Notes: generated by a model from the letters alone, not told the origin. 64,000 nt of DNA from Tateyamaria sp. syn59 (GCF_007995245.1 NZ_VCBA01000002.1:434001-498000); one strand, 5' to 3'; counted from the first letter of the stretch, positions 42,628-52,245 are shown. Numbers and translations are program-made.

Positions 42628-44216
42628 AACGCTTCGCTGCGCTCTTCAACGCCATCGACCAATCCACCAAGACAACGGTCAAGGTCGCAGCCCTTACCGA
42701 CTACTTCCAACAGGCCCCGGAAGAAGACCGCATCTGGACTATCGCCATTTTCTCGGGCCGCCGCCCCAAGCGCGCGGTGAACACAACCCGCCTGCGAGAA
42801 TGGGGGGCGGAGTTGGCGGGCATCCCGCGCTGGCTGTTCGAGGAAGCCTACCCCATAGTCGGTGATCTGGCCGAAACAATCGCTTTGGTCCTGCCACCGC
42901 CAGGCACGGAAACAGATCACGGTTTGACGCATTGGATCAATGCCTTGCGCGACTTGTCTCAAGTAGAGGAGCCCGAACGCAAGGCTTTTGTCCTCAACGC
43001 ATGGGCGTCCCTAGACCCCACCCAACGTTTCCTCTTCAACAAGCTGCTCACCGGCGGCTTCCGCATCGGCGTCAGTCAAAAACTGATGACCCGCGCGCTG
43101 GCCCGCGCCACAGGCAAGGATGAGGCCGAGATGGCGCACCGCCTCATGGGCGACTGGGACCCAGCCACAACCACCTGGGCGCAACTGATCGAAGAAGATG
43201 ACCCCGCCGCCAACGCCTCGCGCCCGTATCCGTTCTACCTCGCCTATGCTTTGGAAGACGCCCCCGAGGACCTCGGCGACCCAGGCGACTGGCAGGCCGA
43301 CTGGAAATGGGACGGCATCCGAGGGCAGTTGATCCTGCGCGGCGGCGAACATTTCGTCTGGTCCCGCGGCGAGGAGTTGATGACCGACCGCTTCCCCGAA
43401 CTGGCCCGCGCACGCGACTTCATCCCTGACGGGACGGTGCTCGACGGCGAGCTGCTGGCCTGGGGCGACAACGCCCCCCAAAACTTCAACGCCCTGCAAA
43501 AGCGGATCGGGCGCAAGACGGTGCCTAAGAAGCTGCTGACTGAGGCGCCTGTGATCCTTTACGCCTACGACCTCCTCGAATGGGAGGGCGCCGACATGCG
43601 CCAGAAACCGCTGCAGGAGCGCCGCGCAACCCTCGAAAACTTCTGTCAAAACCTACCCAACGACGCCCCTGTCAAACTGTCGCCAACGGTGGCCTTCGAC
43701 ACATGGGAAGCACTGGGTGACACCCGCAGCACCTCTCGCGACGCCCAAGCCGAAGGGCTGATGCTGAAGCGCAAGGATAGCCCCTACCTAACAGGCCGCA
43801 AAAAAGGCGACTGGTGGAAGTGGAAACTCGACCCGCTCACCATCGACGCGGTGATGATCTACGCCCAATCCGGCCACGGACGGCGCGCCAACCTCTTCAC
43901 CGACTTCACCTTCGCCGTCTGGAAAGGCAACGAATTGGTGCCATTCACCAAGGCCTATTCCGGCCTCACCGACGAAGAATTCCGCAAGATCACCGCCTGG
44001 GTCAAAAAGAACACCCAGCAACGCTTCGGCCCCGTGCGGCAGGTCACACCGCATCACGTGTTCGAAATCGCCTTCGAAGGCATCCAGGCGTCCACACGGC
44101 ACAAATCGGGGGTGGCGCTCCGCTTTCCGCGCATGTCACGGTGGCGGCACGACAAACCCGTGACCGAGGCCAACAGCCTCGACGACCTGAACGAGATGCT
44201 GAGCATTTATGGATAG
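42624..44216 (+). CDS. ATP-dependent DNA ligase
   Basis: The 530-residue enzyme seals nicks using ATP. An N-terminal helical domain (residues 1-200) precedes the nucleotidyltransferase domain with the adenylated Lys228 in DWKWDGIRGQLI. Motif III is TVLDGELLAWG. EGLMLKRKDSPYLTGRKKGDWWKWKLD gives motifs IV and V. An OB domain ends in VALRFPRMSRWRHDKP (motif VI). This LigC/LigB-like family usually belongs to a four-gene set with the exonuclease, an Lhr-type helicase and a PdeM-like phosphoesterase; only the first two are here. Confidence 0.95.
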   Translation: MKRFAALFNAIDQSTKTTVKVAALTDYFQQAPEEDRIWTIAIFSGRRPKRAVNTTRLREWGAELAGIPRWLFEEAYPIVGDLAETIALVLPPPGTETDHGLTHWINALRDLSQVEEPERKAFVLNAWASLDPTQRFLFNKLLTGGFRIGVSQKLMTRALARATGKDEAEMAHRLMGDWDPATTTWAQLIEEDDPAANASRPYPFYLAYALEDAPEDLGDPGDWQADWKWDGIRGQLILRGGEHFVWSRGEELMTDRFPELARARDFIPDGTVLDGELLAWGDNAPQNFNALQKRIGRKTVPKKLLTEAPVILYAYDLLEWEGADMRQKPLQERRATLENFCQNLPNDAPVKLSPTVAFDTWEALGDTRSTSRDAQAEGLMLKRKDSPYLTGRKKGDWWKWKLDPLTIDAVMIYAQSGHGRRANLFTDFTFAVWKGNELVPFTKAYSGLTDEEFRKITAWVKKNTQQRFGPVRQVTPHHVFEIAFEGIQASTRHKSGVALRFPRMSRWRHDKPVTEANSLDDLNEMLSIYG

Positions 44217-45066
44217 CGCCCCACCGCCCCCCGCGCCGAAAACACCGAACACCAAACTGCCCGCAGGCGCATGGGACGCCCATGTCCACCTGCTGGGCGG
44301 CCCCGAGCACCCGCTGTCGTCCACCCGCGCGCAGAACCCACCCAACGGCATCGACTTCGAAGACTGGCTCGCCCGCTACCGTGCGCACCTTGACGCGCTC
44401 GGCTGCACCCACAGCCTGATCGTCCACTCGATCCTCTACGGCACCGATAACACCGTCACGCTGGAGGCCGTCCATGCCATGGGCAAGGGGTTCAAGGGCG
44501 TGGGCCTCCTCGCCGATGGCTCCTCGGCGGCCGAAGTGCGGAAGCTCGCACAACAAAACATCGTCGCGATCCGCCTCAACTATGTCCACGGCGGCGTACT
44601 GACATGGGACGGCGCCAAGGCCATGGCCCCCGCACTCGCCGACCAGGGCATGCACATCCAGATGCTCCTGCATGCCGACAAACACATCGAAGAACTGGCA
44701 GACGACATCCGCGCCCTGCCCGTCCCGCTGGTCATCGACCACTGCGGCTGGCCCACCAAACTCGACGTTAATACACCCGCCATAGACACCCTCTGCGCCC
44801 TGCTGGCCGAAGGGCACGCCTACATCAAACTCTCCGCCCCCTACCGGCTCACCGACAACATCACGGAAACCCACCCCCTCATGCGCCGCCTGATCGACGC
44901 CAACCCCGACGCCTGCCTCTGGGGCTCCGACTGGCCGCACATCATGCTGAACGGCGCACAAATGCCCCAAGCCGCCACGCTGGCCGACCGCCTGTCATCC
45001 ATCACCACAGAAAAAGAACGCCAAAAAATCTTCGTCGACACACCAACCCGCCTCTTCACACCCTGA
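44209..45066 (+). CDS. Amidohydrolase family protein (PDC hydrolase/LigI-like)
   Basis: The 285-residue TIM-barrel hydrolase begins after a Pro-rich leader with PAGAWDAHVHLLGGPEHPLS. VHGGVLTWDGA, PLVIDHCGWPTK and LWGSDWPHIMLNGAQMPQ are family motifs shared with 2-pyrone-4,6-dicarboxylate lactonase and related lactonases. AHVH gives the HxH pair and GSDWPH the late metal Asp. It overlaps the ligase stop by eight bases, so it is probably co-transcribed with it, though no functional link is obvious. The true substrate is unknown. Confidence 0.85.
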   Translation: MDSAPPPPAPKTPNTKLPAGAWDAHVHLLGGPEHPLSSTRAQNPPNGIDFEDWLARYRAHLDALGCTHSLIVHSILYGTDNTVTLEAVHAMGKGFKGVGLLADGSSAAEVRKLAQQNIVAIRLNYVHGGVLTWDGAKAMAPALADQGMHIQMLLHADKHIEELADDIRALPVPLVIDHCGWPTKLDVNTPAIDTLCALLAEGHAYIKLSAPYRLTDNITETHPLMRRLIDANPDACLWGSDWPHIMLNGAQMPQAATLADRLSSITTEKERQKIFVDTPTRLFTP

Positions 45067-45071
45067 TCCAT

Positions 45072-45165
45072 CTTCATTTCGCCAGATAAACCGCGGGGTC
45101 TGGGGCAGAGCCCCAGCCGGTCGCCGCGCACACGCGCGGCGAAACCCTTGCCCATACGCACGCGC
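45072..45165. repeat. Intergenic palindromic repeat, related copy C
   Basis: Contains GGGTCTGGGGCAGAGCCCCA and then TCGCCGCGC-acac-GCGCGGCGA. It uses the same stem types as copies A and B, but lacks the TTCCCTGTTTC box. It fills most of the gap between the amidohydrolase and pepF. Confidence 0.5.
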
Positions 45166-45208
45166 CCCCATACCTATGGGCGCAACACGTCATCAAAGGT
45201 GCTCACAC

Positions 45209-47029
45209 ATGTTCCAACTCCCCTTCCCCGTCCGCGACGCCAATGCCAGCACCGGGGATCAGCCCTTGGGCGACCTGCCCGAATGGAACCTCGATGACCT
45301 CTACACCGGCGAAGATGCTGCCGAACTCAAACGCGACCTCGACTGGCTGGAAGAGGCGTGCAAGAGCTTTGCAAGCGACTACGAAGGCAAACTAGATACG
45401 CTCGACGCCAAGGGCCTCCTCGACTGCATCCAGCGCCAGGAACGCATCAACCAGGTCGCAGGACGGATCATGTCCTACGCCGGCCTGCGCTACTACCAAC
45501 TGACCACCGACGCAGACCGGGCCAAGTTCATGTCCGACTGCCAGGAGAAAATCACCAACTTCACCACACCGCTGGTCTTCTTCACCCTCGAACTCAACCG
45601 CCTCGAAGACGACCACCTCGACGCCGCGATGAGCGCCAGCGAAGAGCTCGCCCGCTACAAACCCGTCTTTGACAAGATCCGGGCGATGAAGCCCTACCAA
45701 CTTTCCGACGAGCTGGAAAGATTCCTCCACGACCTCGGCGTCGTCGGCGACGCATGGGAACGGCTCTTTGACGAAACCATCGCCGGGCTCACCTTTGACA
45801 TCGACGGCGAAGCGCTCAATATCGAAGGCACGCTGAACTTCCTCACCGATCCCGACCGCAAGAAACGCGAAACTGCTGCGCGCGAGTTGGCCGAAGTATT
45901 TTCAGGCAATATCAAGACCTTTGCCCGCGTCCACAACACGCAAGCCAAGGAAAAGGAAATCCTCGACCGCTGGCGCGGCATGCCCACGGCCCAGACCGGG
46001 CGGCACCTCAGCAACCAGGTCGAACCCGAAGTGGTCGAGGCCCTGCGCAACGCCGTTGTCGCCGCCTATCCCAAGCTCAGCCACCGCTATTACGAACTCA
46101 AACGCAAATGGCTGGGGCTTGAGAAAATGCAGGTCTGGGACCGCAACGCGCCACTGCCCATGGAAGACCCGCGTATCGTCAACTGGGACGAAGCCCAGAA
46201 GACCGTCATGGATGCTTACAACGCCTTCGATCCGCGCATGGGCGAGCTGGCACACCCGTTCTTTACCAAGGGCTGGATCGATGCGGGCGTGAAACCGGGC
46301 AAGGCCCCCGGCGCTTTCGCCCACCCCACGGTTACGGACGTGCACCCCTACGTGATGCTCAACTACCTCGGTAAACCGCGCGATGTGATGACGCTGGCCC
46401 ACGAGCTTGGCCACGGCGTCCACCAGGTCCTCGCCGCAGGGCAAGGCGAAATGCTGTCCTCCACCCCGCTGACACTGGCCGAAACGGCCTCCGTCTTCGG
46501 CGAAATGCTCACCTTCCGCAAAATGCTCGACGGGGCCAAGGACGACGCCCAGCGCAAGGTCATGCTCGCGGGCAAGGTCGAGGATATGATCAACACCGTC
46601 GTGCGCCAGATCGCCTTCTACGACTTCGAATGCAAACTGCACGAGGCGCGGCGCGGCGGCGAGTTAACCCCCGAAGACATCAACGCCATCTGGATGAGCG
46701 TACAGGGCGAAAGCCTCGGCCCCGCCTTCGAATTCATGGACGGGTACGAGACGTTCTGGGCCTACATCCCCCACTTCGTCCACTCGCCCTTTTACGTCTA
46801 CGCCTACGCCTTCGGCGACGGTCTCGTGAACGCGCTCTATTCGGTCTACGAAGAAGGTGCCACGGGCTTCGAGGACAAGTATTTCGACATGCTCAAAGCA
46901 GGCGGCTCCAAACACCACAAGGAACTGCTGGCCCCCTTCGGCCTCGACGCCTCCGACCCCAAGTTCTGGGACAAGGGGCTCAGCATGATCTCGGGCTTTA
47001 TCGACGATCTGGAAGCGATGGAGGACTAG
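45209..47029 (+). CDS. pepF: M3 family oligoendopeptidase F
   Basis: The 606-residue zinc metallopeptidase cleaves short peptides in the cytoplasm. The zinc site is LAHELGHGVHQ, with the third ligand in LAETASVFGEML. The C-terminal substrate loop YAYAFGDGLVNALYSVYEEG is conserved. The start at 45209 follows AAAGGTG and removes an 11-residue spurious extension. The length is normal for PepF. A terminator follows about 30 bases after the stop. Confidence 0.96.
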   Translation: MFQLPFPVRDANASTGDQPLGDLPEWNLDDLYTGEDAAELKRDLDWLEEACKSFASDYEGKLDTLDAKGLLDCIQRQERINQVAGRIMSYAGLRYYQLTTDADRAKFMSDCQEKITNFTTPLVFFTLELNRLEDDHLDAAMSASEELARYKPVFDKIRAMKPYQLSDELERFLHDLGVVGDAWERLFDETIAGLTFDIDGEALNIEGTLNFLTDPDRKKRETAARELAEVFSGNIKTFARVHNTQAKEKEILDRWRGMPTAQTGRHLSNQVEPEVVEALRNAVVAAYPKLSHRYYELKRKWLGLEKMQVWDRNAPLPMEDPRIVNWDEAQKTVMDAYNAFDPRMGELAHPFFTKGWIDAGVKPGKAPGAFAHPTVTDVHPYVMLNYLGKPRDVMTLAHELGHGVHQVLAAGQGEMLSSTPLTLAETASVFGEMLTFRKMLDGAKDDAQRKVMLAGKVEDMINTVVRQIAFYDFECKLHEARRGGELTPEDINAIWMSVQGESLGPAFEFMDGYETFWAYIPHFVHSPFYVYAYAFGDGLVNALYSVYEEGATGFEDKYFDMLKAGGSKHHKELLAPFGLDASDPKFWDKGLSMISGFIDDLEAMED

Positions 47030-47057
47030 TCAGGTCTTCCTGTTTCAGTAGACACAA

Positions 47058-47087
47058 AGGCCCCGCTGTTGCGGGGCCTGCCCTTTT
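47058..47087. terminator. Terminator of pepF
   Basis: GGCCCCGC-tgtt-GCGGGGCC is an eight-pair stem followed by TGCCCTTTT. It lies between convergent genes and could also serve the DksA-like gene. Confidence 0.8.
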
Positions 47088-47137
47088 GATCGCGCGGCAT
47101 ACGTCACGTCCCAACCCAGAGCGTCTGAACCCGCCCC

Positions 47138-47407
47138 TCACTTCAATTGACTGTCCTTCGAGCCGCGCCGATTGATCCCGCCCCGCGCCTTGAACGCAGC
47201 ATCCCGCTCGGCCACGCAGTCCACGCACAGCTTCACGCCCGGAATGGCCTTGCGCCGCGCCTCGGGGATGGGCTCTTCGCATTCCGCACAATGGCTCAGG
47301 CTTTCACCCACTGGCGACCGGCGCGCCTTCATCCGCGCAAGCTCATCCGAAATCGACGCCTCGATCTGTTCCGACACCGCCCCATCCTTGGTCCATCCGC
47401 CCGCCAT
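47138..47407 (-). CDS. DksA/TraR-type C4 zinc-finger protein
   Basis: The 89-residue protein is a short relative of DksA (YbiI/TraR-like). The zinc finger is HCAECEEPIPEARRKAIPGVKL with CVDC following. An acidic coiled-coil N-terminus (AVSEQIEASISDELARMKA) precedes it. DksA-like proteins enter the RNA polymerase secondary channel. GAAAGG lies seven bases before the ATG at 47407; an ATG one codon earlier is possible. Confidence 0.88.
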   Translation of the reverse strand: MAGGWTKDGAVSEQIEASISDELARMKARRSPVGESLSHCAECEEPIPEARRKAIPGVKLCVDCVAERDAAFKARGGINRRGSKDSQLK

Positions 47408-47423
47408 CATGCCGCCTTTCTCT

Positions 47424-47452
47424 ATTCCCAAGAATCCTCCCCGAAAGGCCGA
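47424..47452. repeat. Short relative of the 58972 intergenic repeat
   Basis: ATTCCC, then AAGAATCCTCCCCGAAAGGCC, matches 58972-59005 (ATTCCCTGTTTC, then AAGAAATCCTCCCCGAAGGGCC) except for a six-base gap. It lies between the Gfo/Idh and DksA-like genes. Confidence 0.55.
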
Positions 47453-48454
47453 TTAGCCACCTGTATCCGCCGCCTTGGCAAAGACAGCATCAATCACCGC
47501 CTGCGTGCCCCGTGCATCCTCCAAGTGCCATGGGTACGGTGCACCGTCTCGCACATGGGCGCAAAACGCCTCGACCTGCAGCACATAATGATCGACGCCC
47601 GGGAAACGTTCCTCGGTCACCGACGCGCCCCCGGCGCCACCATGCACGTCGCGCTGCACCTCCAGCCGCGCCGTTGCAAACCGTGCAGGATTGAACGGCG
47701 CGGTTAGCTTGATGACGCCGTCCGAGCCAACAAATGTCATCTCCTGACACGGGTGCATCCGCATCGAATTCACCCAATGGGCCGAGAATGACGGGAACCG
47801 GGCCGACACGCGGGCCAGTACATCCACTCCGTTTTCGAAGTCCACATCCGCGTGGGTGATCTGCACCGGCTCTTCGCCGGTCAGCCAGCGGGTGCAGCCG
47901 TAGGTATAGACGCCGATGTCGGGAATGCCCCCGCCGCCCGTTTCGGGCTTGTTGCGCACATTGCCGGGCTCATCGGCGTTGTCATACCCAAACAGCCCCT
48001 CAACGTGGATCAGCCGCCCGATGGCGCCGTCTTCATAGAGCGCCTTGGCCCGCTGCCATTGCGGGTGATGGACAATCATATAGGCTTCGGTCGCAAAACA
48101 GCCCGACGCATCGCGCGCCGCAATCAGCGCCTCATATTCGCCCGCTGCCATCGCCATCGGCTTTTCGCACAGCACATGCTTGCCCGCCTCCAGCGCCTTC
48201 AGGGACCACTCCACATGCAGGTGGTTGGGCAGCGGGATGTAGACCGCGTCAATTTCCGGATCCGCCAACAATGCCTCATAGCTGTCGTGGAGCTGCAGAG
48301 ACGGGCAGAAGGCACGAAACCCGCCCGCCTTCTCGCGCGAAGACGTCGCCAACGCCACCAGTTCCGCCCCACAGGCCGCGTGAATGGCAGGCGCCATGTC
48401 CCTGCGCGCAAAGGCACTGGCGCCCAGAATGCCCCATCTGATTGTTTCCACCAT
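47453..48454 (-). CDS. Gfo/Idh/MocA family NAD(P)-dependent oxidoreductase
   Basis: The 333-residue enzyme has an N-terminal Rossmann fold ([20 protein letters not shown]) and the family motif VLCEKPMAM with the catalytic-type Lys in EKP. The C-terminal alpha/beta domain includes [17 protein letters not shown] and [19 protein letters not shown]. Members act on sugars, inositols or related polyols. The exact substrate cannot be given. It is divergent from the dipeptidase gene. Confidence 0.92.
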   Translation of the reverse strand: MVETIRWGILGASAFARRDMAPAIHAACGAELVALATSSREKAGGFRAFCPSLQLHDSYEALLADPEIDAVYIPLPNHLHVEWSLKALEAGKHVLCEKPMAMAAGEYEALIAARDASGCFATEAYMIVHHPQWQRAKALYEDGAIGRLIHVEGLFGYDNADEPGNVRNKPETGGGGIPDIGVYTYGCTRWLTGEEPVQITHADVDFENGVDVLARVSARFPSFSAHWVNSMRMHPCQEMTFVGSDGVIKLTAPFNPARFATARLEVQRDVHGGAGGASVTEERFPGVDHYVLQVEAFCAHVRDGAPYPWHLEDARGTQAVIDAVFAKAADTGG

Positions 48455-48588
48455 GCGCAGCCCTCCGATATACGAGCACCCACCTTATCGCCTGCCGGAC
48501 CGCGTACAAGCCGCCGGTTGCCGTTCCGTCAGGCTGGTCCGCGAAACAGTGCCCGGCCTATGCTGACCGAAACAGGCAGGAGAACATC

Positions 48589-49764
48589 ATGGTCTGGATC
48601 AAACGCGGCCTTATCGGGCTTTGCATTGCGCTAATGGCCGCCCTTGCGGCCTTTCTGACTTTTGCGCCGGGCTATGTGGAACAGGGACGCAACGCGGTGG
48701 TGCCGCACGATCCTTACCCGGTCTCGGACGCGGCGCAATCGCTGCACGACACACTGGTCGTGGGCGACTGGCACGCCGACAGCCTGCTGTGGAAGCGCAG
48801 TATCGAAAAGCGCGCCGACCGCGGCCATGTCGACGTGCCGCGCCTGATTGAGGGCGGCGTTGCGCTGCAGGTCTTTGCCGCCGTGACCAAGTCGCCCGCC
48901 GGGCAAAACTACGAAGCCAACTCCCCCGACACGTTTGACAACATCACGCCACTGGCCATCGGCCAAATGTGGCCGCCGCGCACCTGGGGGTCGTTGGCCG
49001 AGCGCGCGATTTACCAGGCCGAACGGCTGCACAGGGTGGCCGCCCGCATCCCGGACCGGTTGACCGTAATCACGTCGCGGGCCGAGCTTGACGCGCATCT
49101 GGCCGCACGCGCGGGCGGCACGCAGGTGGTCGGCGGCATCCTCGGAATCGAAGGCGCGCATGCGCTCGAAGGGGACATGACCAATCTCGACCGGCTGGAA
49201 GAGGCAGGCCACCGCATCATCGGCCTGCACCACTTTTTCGACAATGAGCTGGGCGGGTCGCTGCATGGCACCCGCGATATGGGTCTGACCGAATTCGGAC
49301 GCGCCGTCGTGGCCGAGATTGCCTCACGCGGCATGGTGCTGGACCTCGCCCACTCCAGTCCGGCGGTGGCGCGCGACGTGATCGCGATGACAGACATGCC
49401 GCTGATTGTCAGCCATACGGGCCTGCACGGTTTCTGCCCTGTGATCCGCAATTTCGAAGATGATCTGATGCGGGCGGTCGCCTCGACCGGCGGCGTGATC
49501 GGGATGGGCTATTGGGGCAGCGTGCTTTGCCGCGATGCAACGCCCGAGGCCATCGCGGCCATGATCGTGCAAGCCATCGACACGGTCGGTGCGGATCACG
49601 TGTCGTTGGGATCTGATTTCGACGGTTCGGTCACAACCGCCTTTGACACGTCGAACCTGTCGGCCCTGACCCACGCGCTGCTCGTCGCGGGCCTGGACGA
49701 GCCGACGATTGCCAAGGTGATGGGCGGCAACATGGTGCGGGTGCTGCGTGCGCGCCTGAACTGA
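48589..49764 (+). CDS. Membrane-anchored M19 dipeptidase
   Basis: The 391-residue protein has an N-terminal anchor (GLIGLCIALMAALAAFLTFA) and an M19 renal-dipeptidase barrel. The metal motif is VGDWHADSLLW (HxD). Later ligands are in GIEGAHALEGD, IGLHHFFDNELGG, LDLAHSSPA and SHTGLHGFCP. SLGSDFDGSV is the late signature. The domain should face the periplasm and cleave dipeptides, probably peptidoglycan-derived. CAGGAG precedes the start. Convergent with the caspase gene. Confidence 0.94.
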   Translation: MVWIKRGLIGLCIALMAALAAFLTFAPGYVEQGRNAVVPHDPYPVSDAAQSLHDTLVVGDWHADSLLWKRSIEKRADRGHVDVPRLIEGGVALQVFAAVTKSPAGQNYEANSPDTFDNITPLAIGQMWPPRTWGSLAERAIYQAERLHRVAARIPDRLTVITSRAELDAHLAARAGGTQVVGGILGIEGAHALEGDMTNLDRLEEAGHRIIGLHHFFDNELGGSLHGTRDMGLTEFGRAVVAEIASRGMVLDLAHSSPAVARDVIAMTDMPLIVSHTGLHGFCPVIRNFEDDLMRAVASTGGVIGMGYWGSVLCRDATPEAIAAMIVQAIDTVGADHVSLGSDFDGSVTTAFDTSNLSALTHALLVAGLDEPTIAKVMGGNMVRVLRARLN

Positions 49765-51843
49765 TCAGTCGATGTCGCGCGCCACGCGAAACCCGATATT
49801 GGTCTGGCGCCGGTTCACGGGCACGGGTTGACGGGTTTCAGGCGTGGTATTCTTGACCGGATCATCGAAGGACCCGCCCTTGAGCGTGCCGCTTTCGCAG
49901 CCCTGCAGTTGCCGTGGCAGCGACAGGTTGTCCCGCCAGCAATCAGCGACCCATTCCCAGAGGTTCCCGGCAAGGTCATGCGCACCGTTGGCATCCGGGG
50001 GATAGCGGGCCACGATTGCAACACCGGGATCGCCATCATAGCATCTCATAGAGCGCCAGCTGAACTGAGATGTTGCGTCCCCAAAGTTGCCGAGAATGCA
50101 GGCGACTGCCACTTCGTCGCTCGGGTCCAGATGACTGCTTTCGGCCTGAACGCGATGCACGAGATTGCGCTCCAGCAGCAACTCGAATTCGGCCTCGGTG
50201 GGCAAGCGATAGTCCGGCCCATCCGTCTGCTCGTTCAGCCACTCGATATATCCCATCGCGTCGGTGCGGCTGACGCAGGAGACCGGGTGGTCGTCACTCA
50301 GATCGCTGCCCTGATTGAACGCCCGCGCCGTCTTGCGCAGCTTGTCCCCCGTCTGCCATGCAAAGCAACTGGCCCCTTCGGAGGTTTTGCCATCAACAAA
50401 AGCGACGCCCGTATCCTCGGCGTAGGCGCGGAACTGGCCGATTGTCACCTCCGTCTCTGCGATGAAGAACGGTGCGACCTCCACCGTGATCGGAGGGATC
50501 GGATCGTCTACGGGGCGTGGACCATAGGCCATCGTACCGCCGGGCACCCGGATCAGCTCGGGGCAGTTGTCGCAGGCCCGGATGCGGGGTGCGGGCGGTG
50601 GAGATGCAGGAGGGGTCGCAGGCTGTGGTCCTGCCTGATCACGGCGCTGAAGCGCGACAACGGTTTCTGGCAGGCTGTCCTCTTCAGGATCGTCCCGGTC
50701 GCCCTGTGGCTGAACAAGCGAGGCGAGGGCACTGATGATCGCGCGCCAGGTGAGGTCATCGTCCTGCCCCGTCTCATCCAACCCCTGATCGCGCTGGAAC
50801 AGGGTCAACGCCACCTGCGTGCGCAGGTTCAGAACACCAGTCACGTCGCCGGGATCATAGCCCAGGTCGATCAGCGCCTGCTGCACCTCGCCCACGCGGC
50901 CCGACGTGGGAGTAGCCGGCGTCTCTTCCTCGGTCGGCGTGAACGCCGCCGGGATGGGAAAGAAAAATGCCCCGTCCGACCCGGTCAGATCGCGGATCTG
51001 CGGCGTGATCGAGCGCTGCCAGCCAAAGCGCAGGCGCAGGCGCGTCACCTCTTGGCCCAGATAGGATTTCAACTCGCCCACGGACACAAGGTTGTCCTTG
51101 CCAAGCGCGTTGGCGGCATCGGCGGCCCCGCGCAGCCCGTTGAGCAGCGCATGGGTAAAGACCGAACCGCCCAGCTGGTCGACCGCGATTGTCTGCTCAT
51201 CCGCGCGCCCTGCGGTGATCACGTGGCGGGCGGGCCCGCCCAACTGGGCGCGGGTGATATCGGCCAGATCGGATTGCGGCGCTGATCCGACCAACCCGGA
51301 AAAGCAGCTGTCCATCAGATACAGCACCTGTCGGGCCGAGATATAGCTGTCCCAATCGGCAATATCATCCATTGACACCATGGTCGAAAAGCGGCCCTTG
51401 CGGCTGGACTTCACCGGCAGGAACCCACGCGCACCGGCGCCCTGGCCGAGCGTTTCGCCATGGCCCGACCAGTAGAACAGGAACCGGTCATCGGGGCTGA
51501 CCAGCTGGCGGAAATCATCGAGCATCAACTCTTCCAGCCTGTCCTTGGTCGCCTTGTCGCCGGTCAGGATGTGGACGTGGTCAAAGCCTGCCTCATCCAC
51601 CAGATAGTCCCGTACGCGCAACGGATCCTGTGCGGTGGGCAGATCGTTGAATTCGTCAAAATCGCTTATGCCGACGATCAGCGCATAGCTTTTCTGCAGT
51701 TCGCGAAAGCCTGCTCGAACCAACAGGCGCTGGGTGAGGGACCTGTCGTCGGGCCGGATATACGCCTCGTCCAGCCCGCCGCCTGTGTCTGCCCAGAGCG
51801 GCGCGGCGATCACGAGCAGACCAAGGACCAGACGCCACATCAC
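49765..51843 (-). CDS. Caspase-like (C14) protease fused to a peptidoglycan-binding domain and an FGE/SUMF1-type module
   Basis: This 692-residue exported protein has a signal peptide (MMWRLVLGLLVIAAPLWA). The p20-like caspase domain (50-290) has the dyad His128 (FYWSGHGETL) and Cys180 (LYLMDSCFSGLVG). A peptidoglycan-binding-1-like helix bundle follows (about 318-365, RVGEVQQALIDLGYDPGDVT). A Pro-rich linker leads to an FGE/sulfatase-modifying-like module (430-692: IRVPGGTMAYGP, YRLPTEAEFELL, NLWEWVADCW, NIGFRVARD). The usual catalytic Cys pair of FGE is missing, so this module probably binds rather than oxidises. The N-terminus overlaps the small membrane gene by four bases. Confidence 0.9.
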   Translation of the reverse strand: MMWRLVLGLLVIAAPLWADTGGGLDEAYIRPDDRSLTQRLLVRAGFRELQKSYALIVGISDFDEFNDLPTAQDPLRVRDYLVDEAGFDHVHILTGDKATKDRLEELMLDDFRQLVSPDDRFLFYWSGHGETLGQGAGARGFLPVKSSRKGRFSTMVSMDDIADWDSYISARQVLYLMDSCFSGLVGSAPQSDLADITRAQLGGPARHVITAGRADEQTIAVDQLGGSVFTHALLNGLRGAADAANALGKDNLVSVGELKSYLGQEVTRLRLRFGWQRSITPQIRDLTGSDGAFFFPIPAAFTPTEEETPATPTSGRVGEVQQALIDLGYDPGDVTGVLNLRTQVALTLFQRDQGLDETGQDDDLTWRAIISALASLVQPQGDRDDPEEDSLPETVVALQRRDQAGPQPATPPASPPPAPRIRACDNCPELIRVPGGTMAYGPRPVDDPIPPITVEVAPFFIAETEVTIGQFRAYAEDTGVAFVDGKTSEGASCFAWQTGDKLRKTARAFNQGSDLSDDHPVSCVSRTDAMGYIEWLNEQTDGPDYRLPTEAEFELLLERNLVHRVQAESSHLDPSDEVAVACILGNFGDATSQFSWRSMRCYDGDPGVAIVARYPPDANGAHDLAGNLWEWVADCWRDNLSLPRQLQGCESGTLKGGSFDDPVKNTTPETRQPVPVNRRQTNIGFRVARDID

Positions 51844-52154
51844 TCGGCTTCGGCCGCCCGACGCTTCTGCTCCAGCTCCAGCTCCTTGGCTGCAACTTCA
51901 AGCTGCGCTTTGCGGTAGTCCGTCCATTTGCCGAGCAATCCAAAGATCGCTGCACCCAGGGTGGTCACGGCCCCTGCCACGGCGGTGATGGCGGTCACGA
52001 GGTCACTGCTGTCATCCGGCCCCTGCGGCACAACACCTGGATCAACCGGCCCAGTGCTCAGTACCTCTGCGGTGTCCGAGCCCAGGACGTAAACCAGTAA
52101 AGCCAGCCCGACGATGCCAAGTACGGCAATCACACTCCATCGCTTCAAAATCAT
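51840..52154 (-). CDS. Small membrane protein coupled to the caspase gene
   Basis: The 104-residue product has helices at residues 6-25 (WSVIAVLGIVGLALLVYVLG) and about 54-75 (VTAITAVAGAVTTLGAAIFGLL), joined by a Pro/Asp-rich loop. The C-terminus (DYRKAQLEVAAKELELEQKR) is a predicted coiled coil. The ATGA overlap with the caspase gene shows coupled expression. No family recognised. With both ends likely cytoplasmic or the loop periplasmic, it could anchor or be cut by the caspase, which is inference. Confidence 0.8.
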   Translation of the reverse strand: MILKRWSVIAVLGIVGLALLVYVLGSDTAEVLSTGPVDPGVVPQGPDDSSDLVTAITAVAGAVTTLGAAIFGLLGKWTDYRKAQLEVAAKELELEQKRRAAEAE

Positions 52155-52245
52155 GGCGTCCCGCCCTTAGATCAACGCGTTCAAACAATGAATGCAGCCT
52201 ATCGCAAGTTGCGCCATTCTCAAAGCGCCGGAAATGGGCGCGCAA

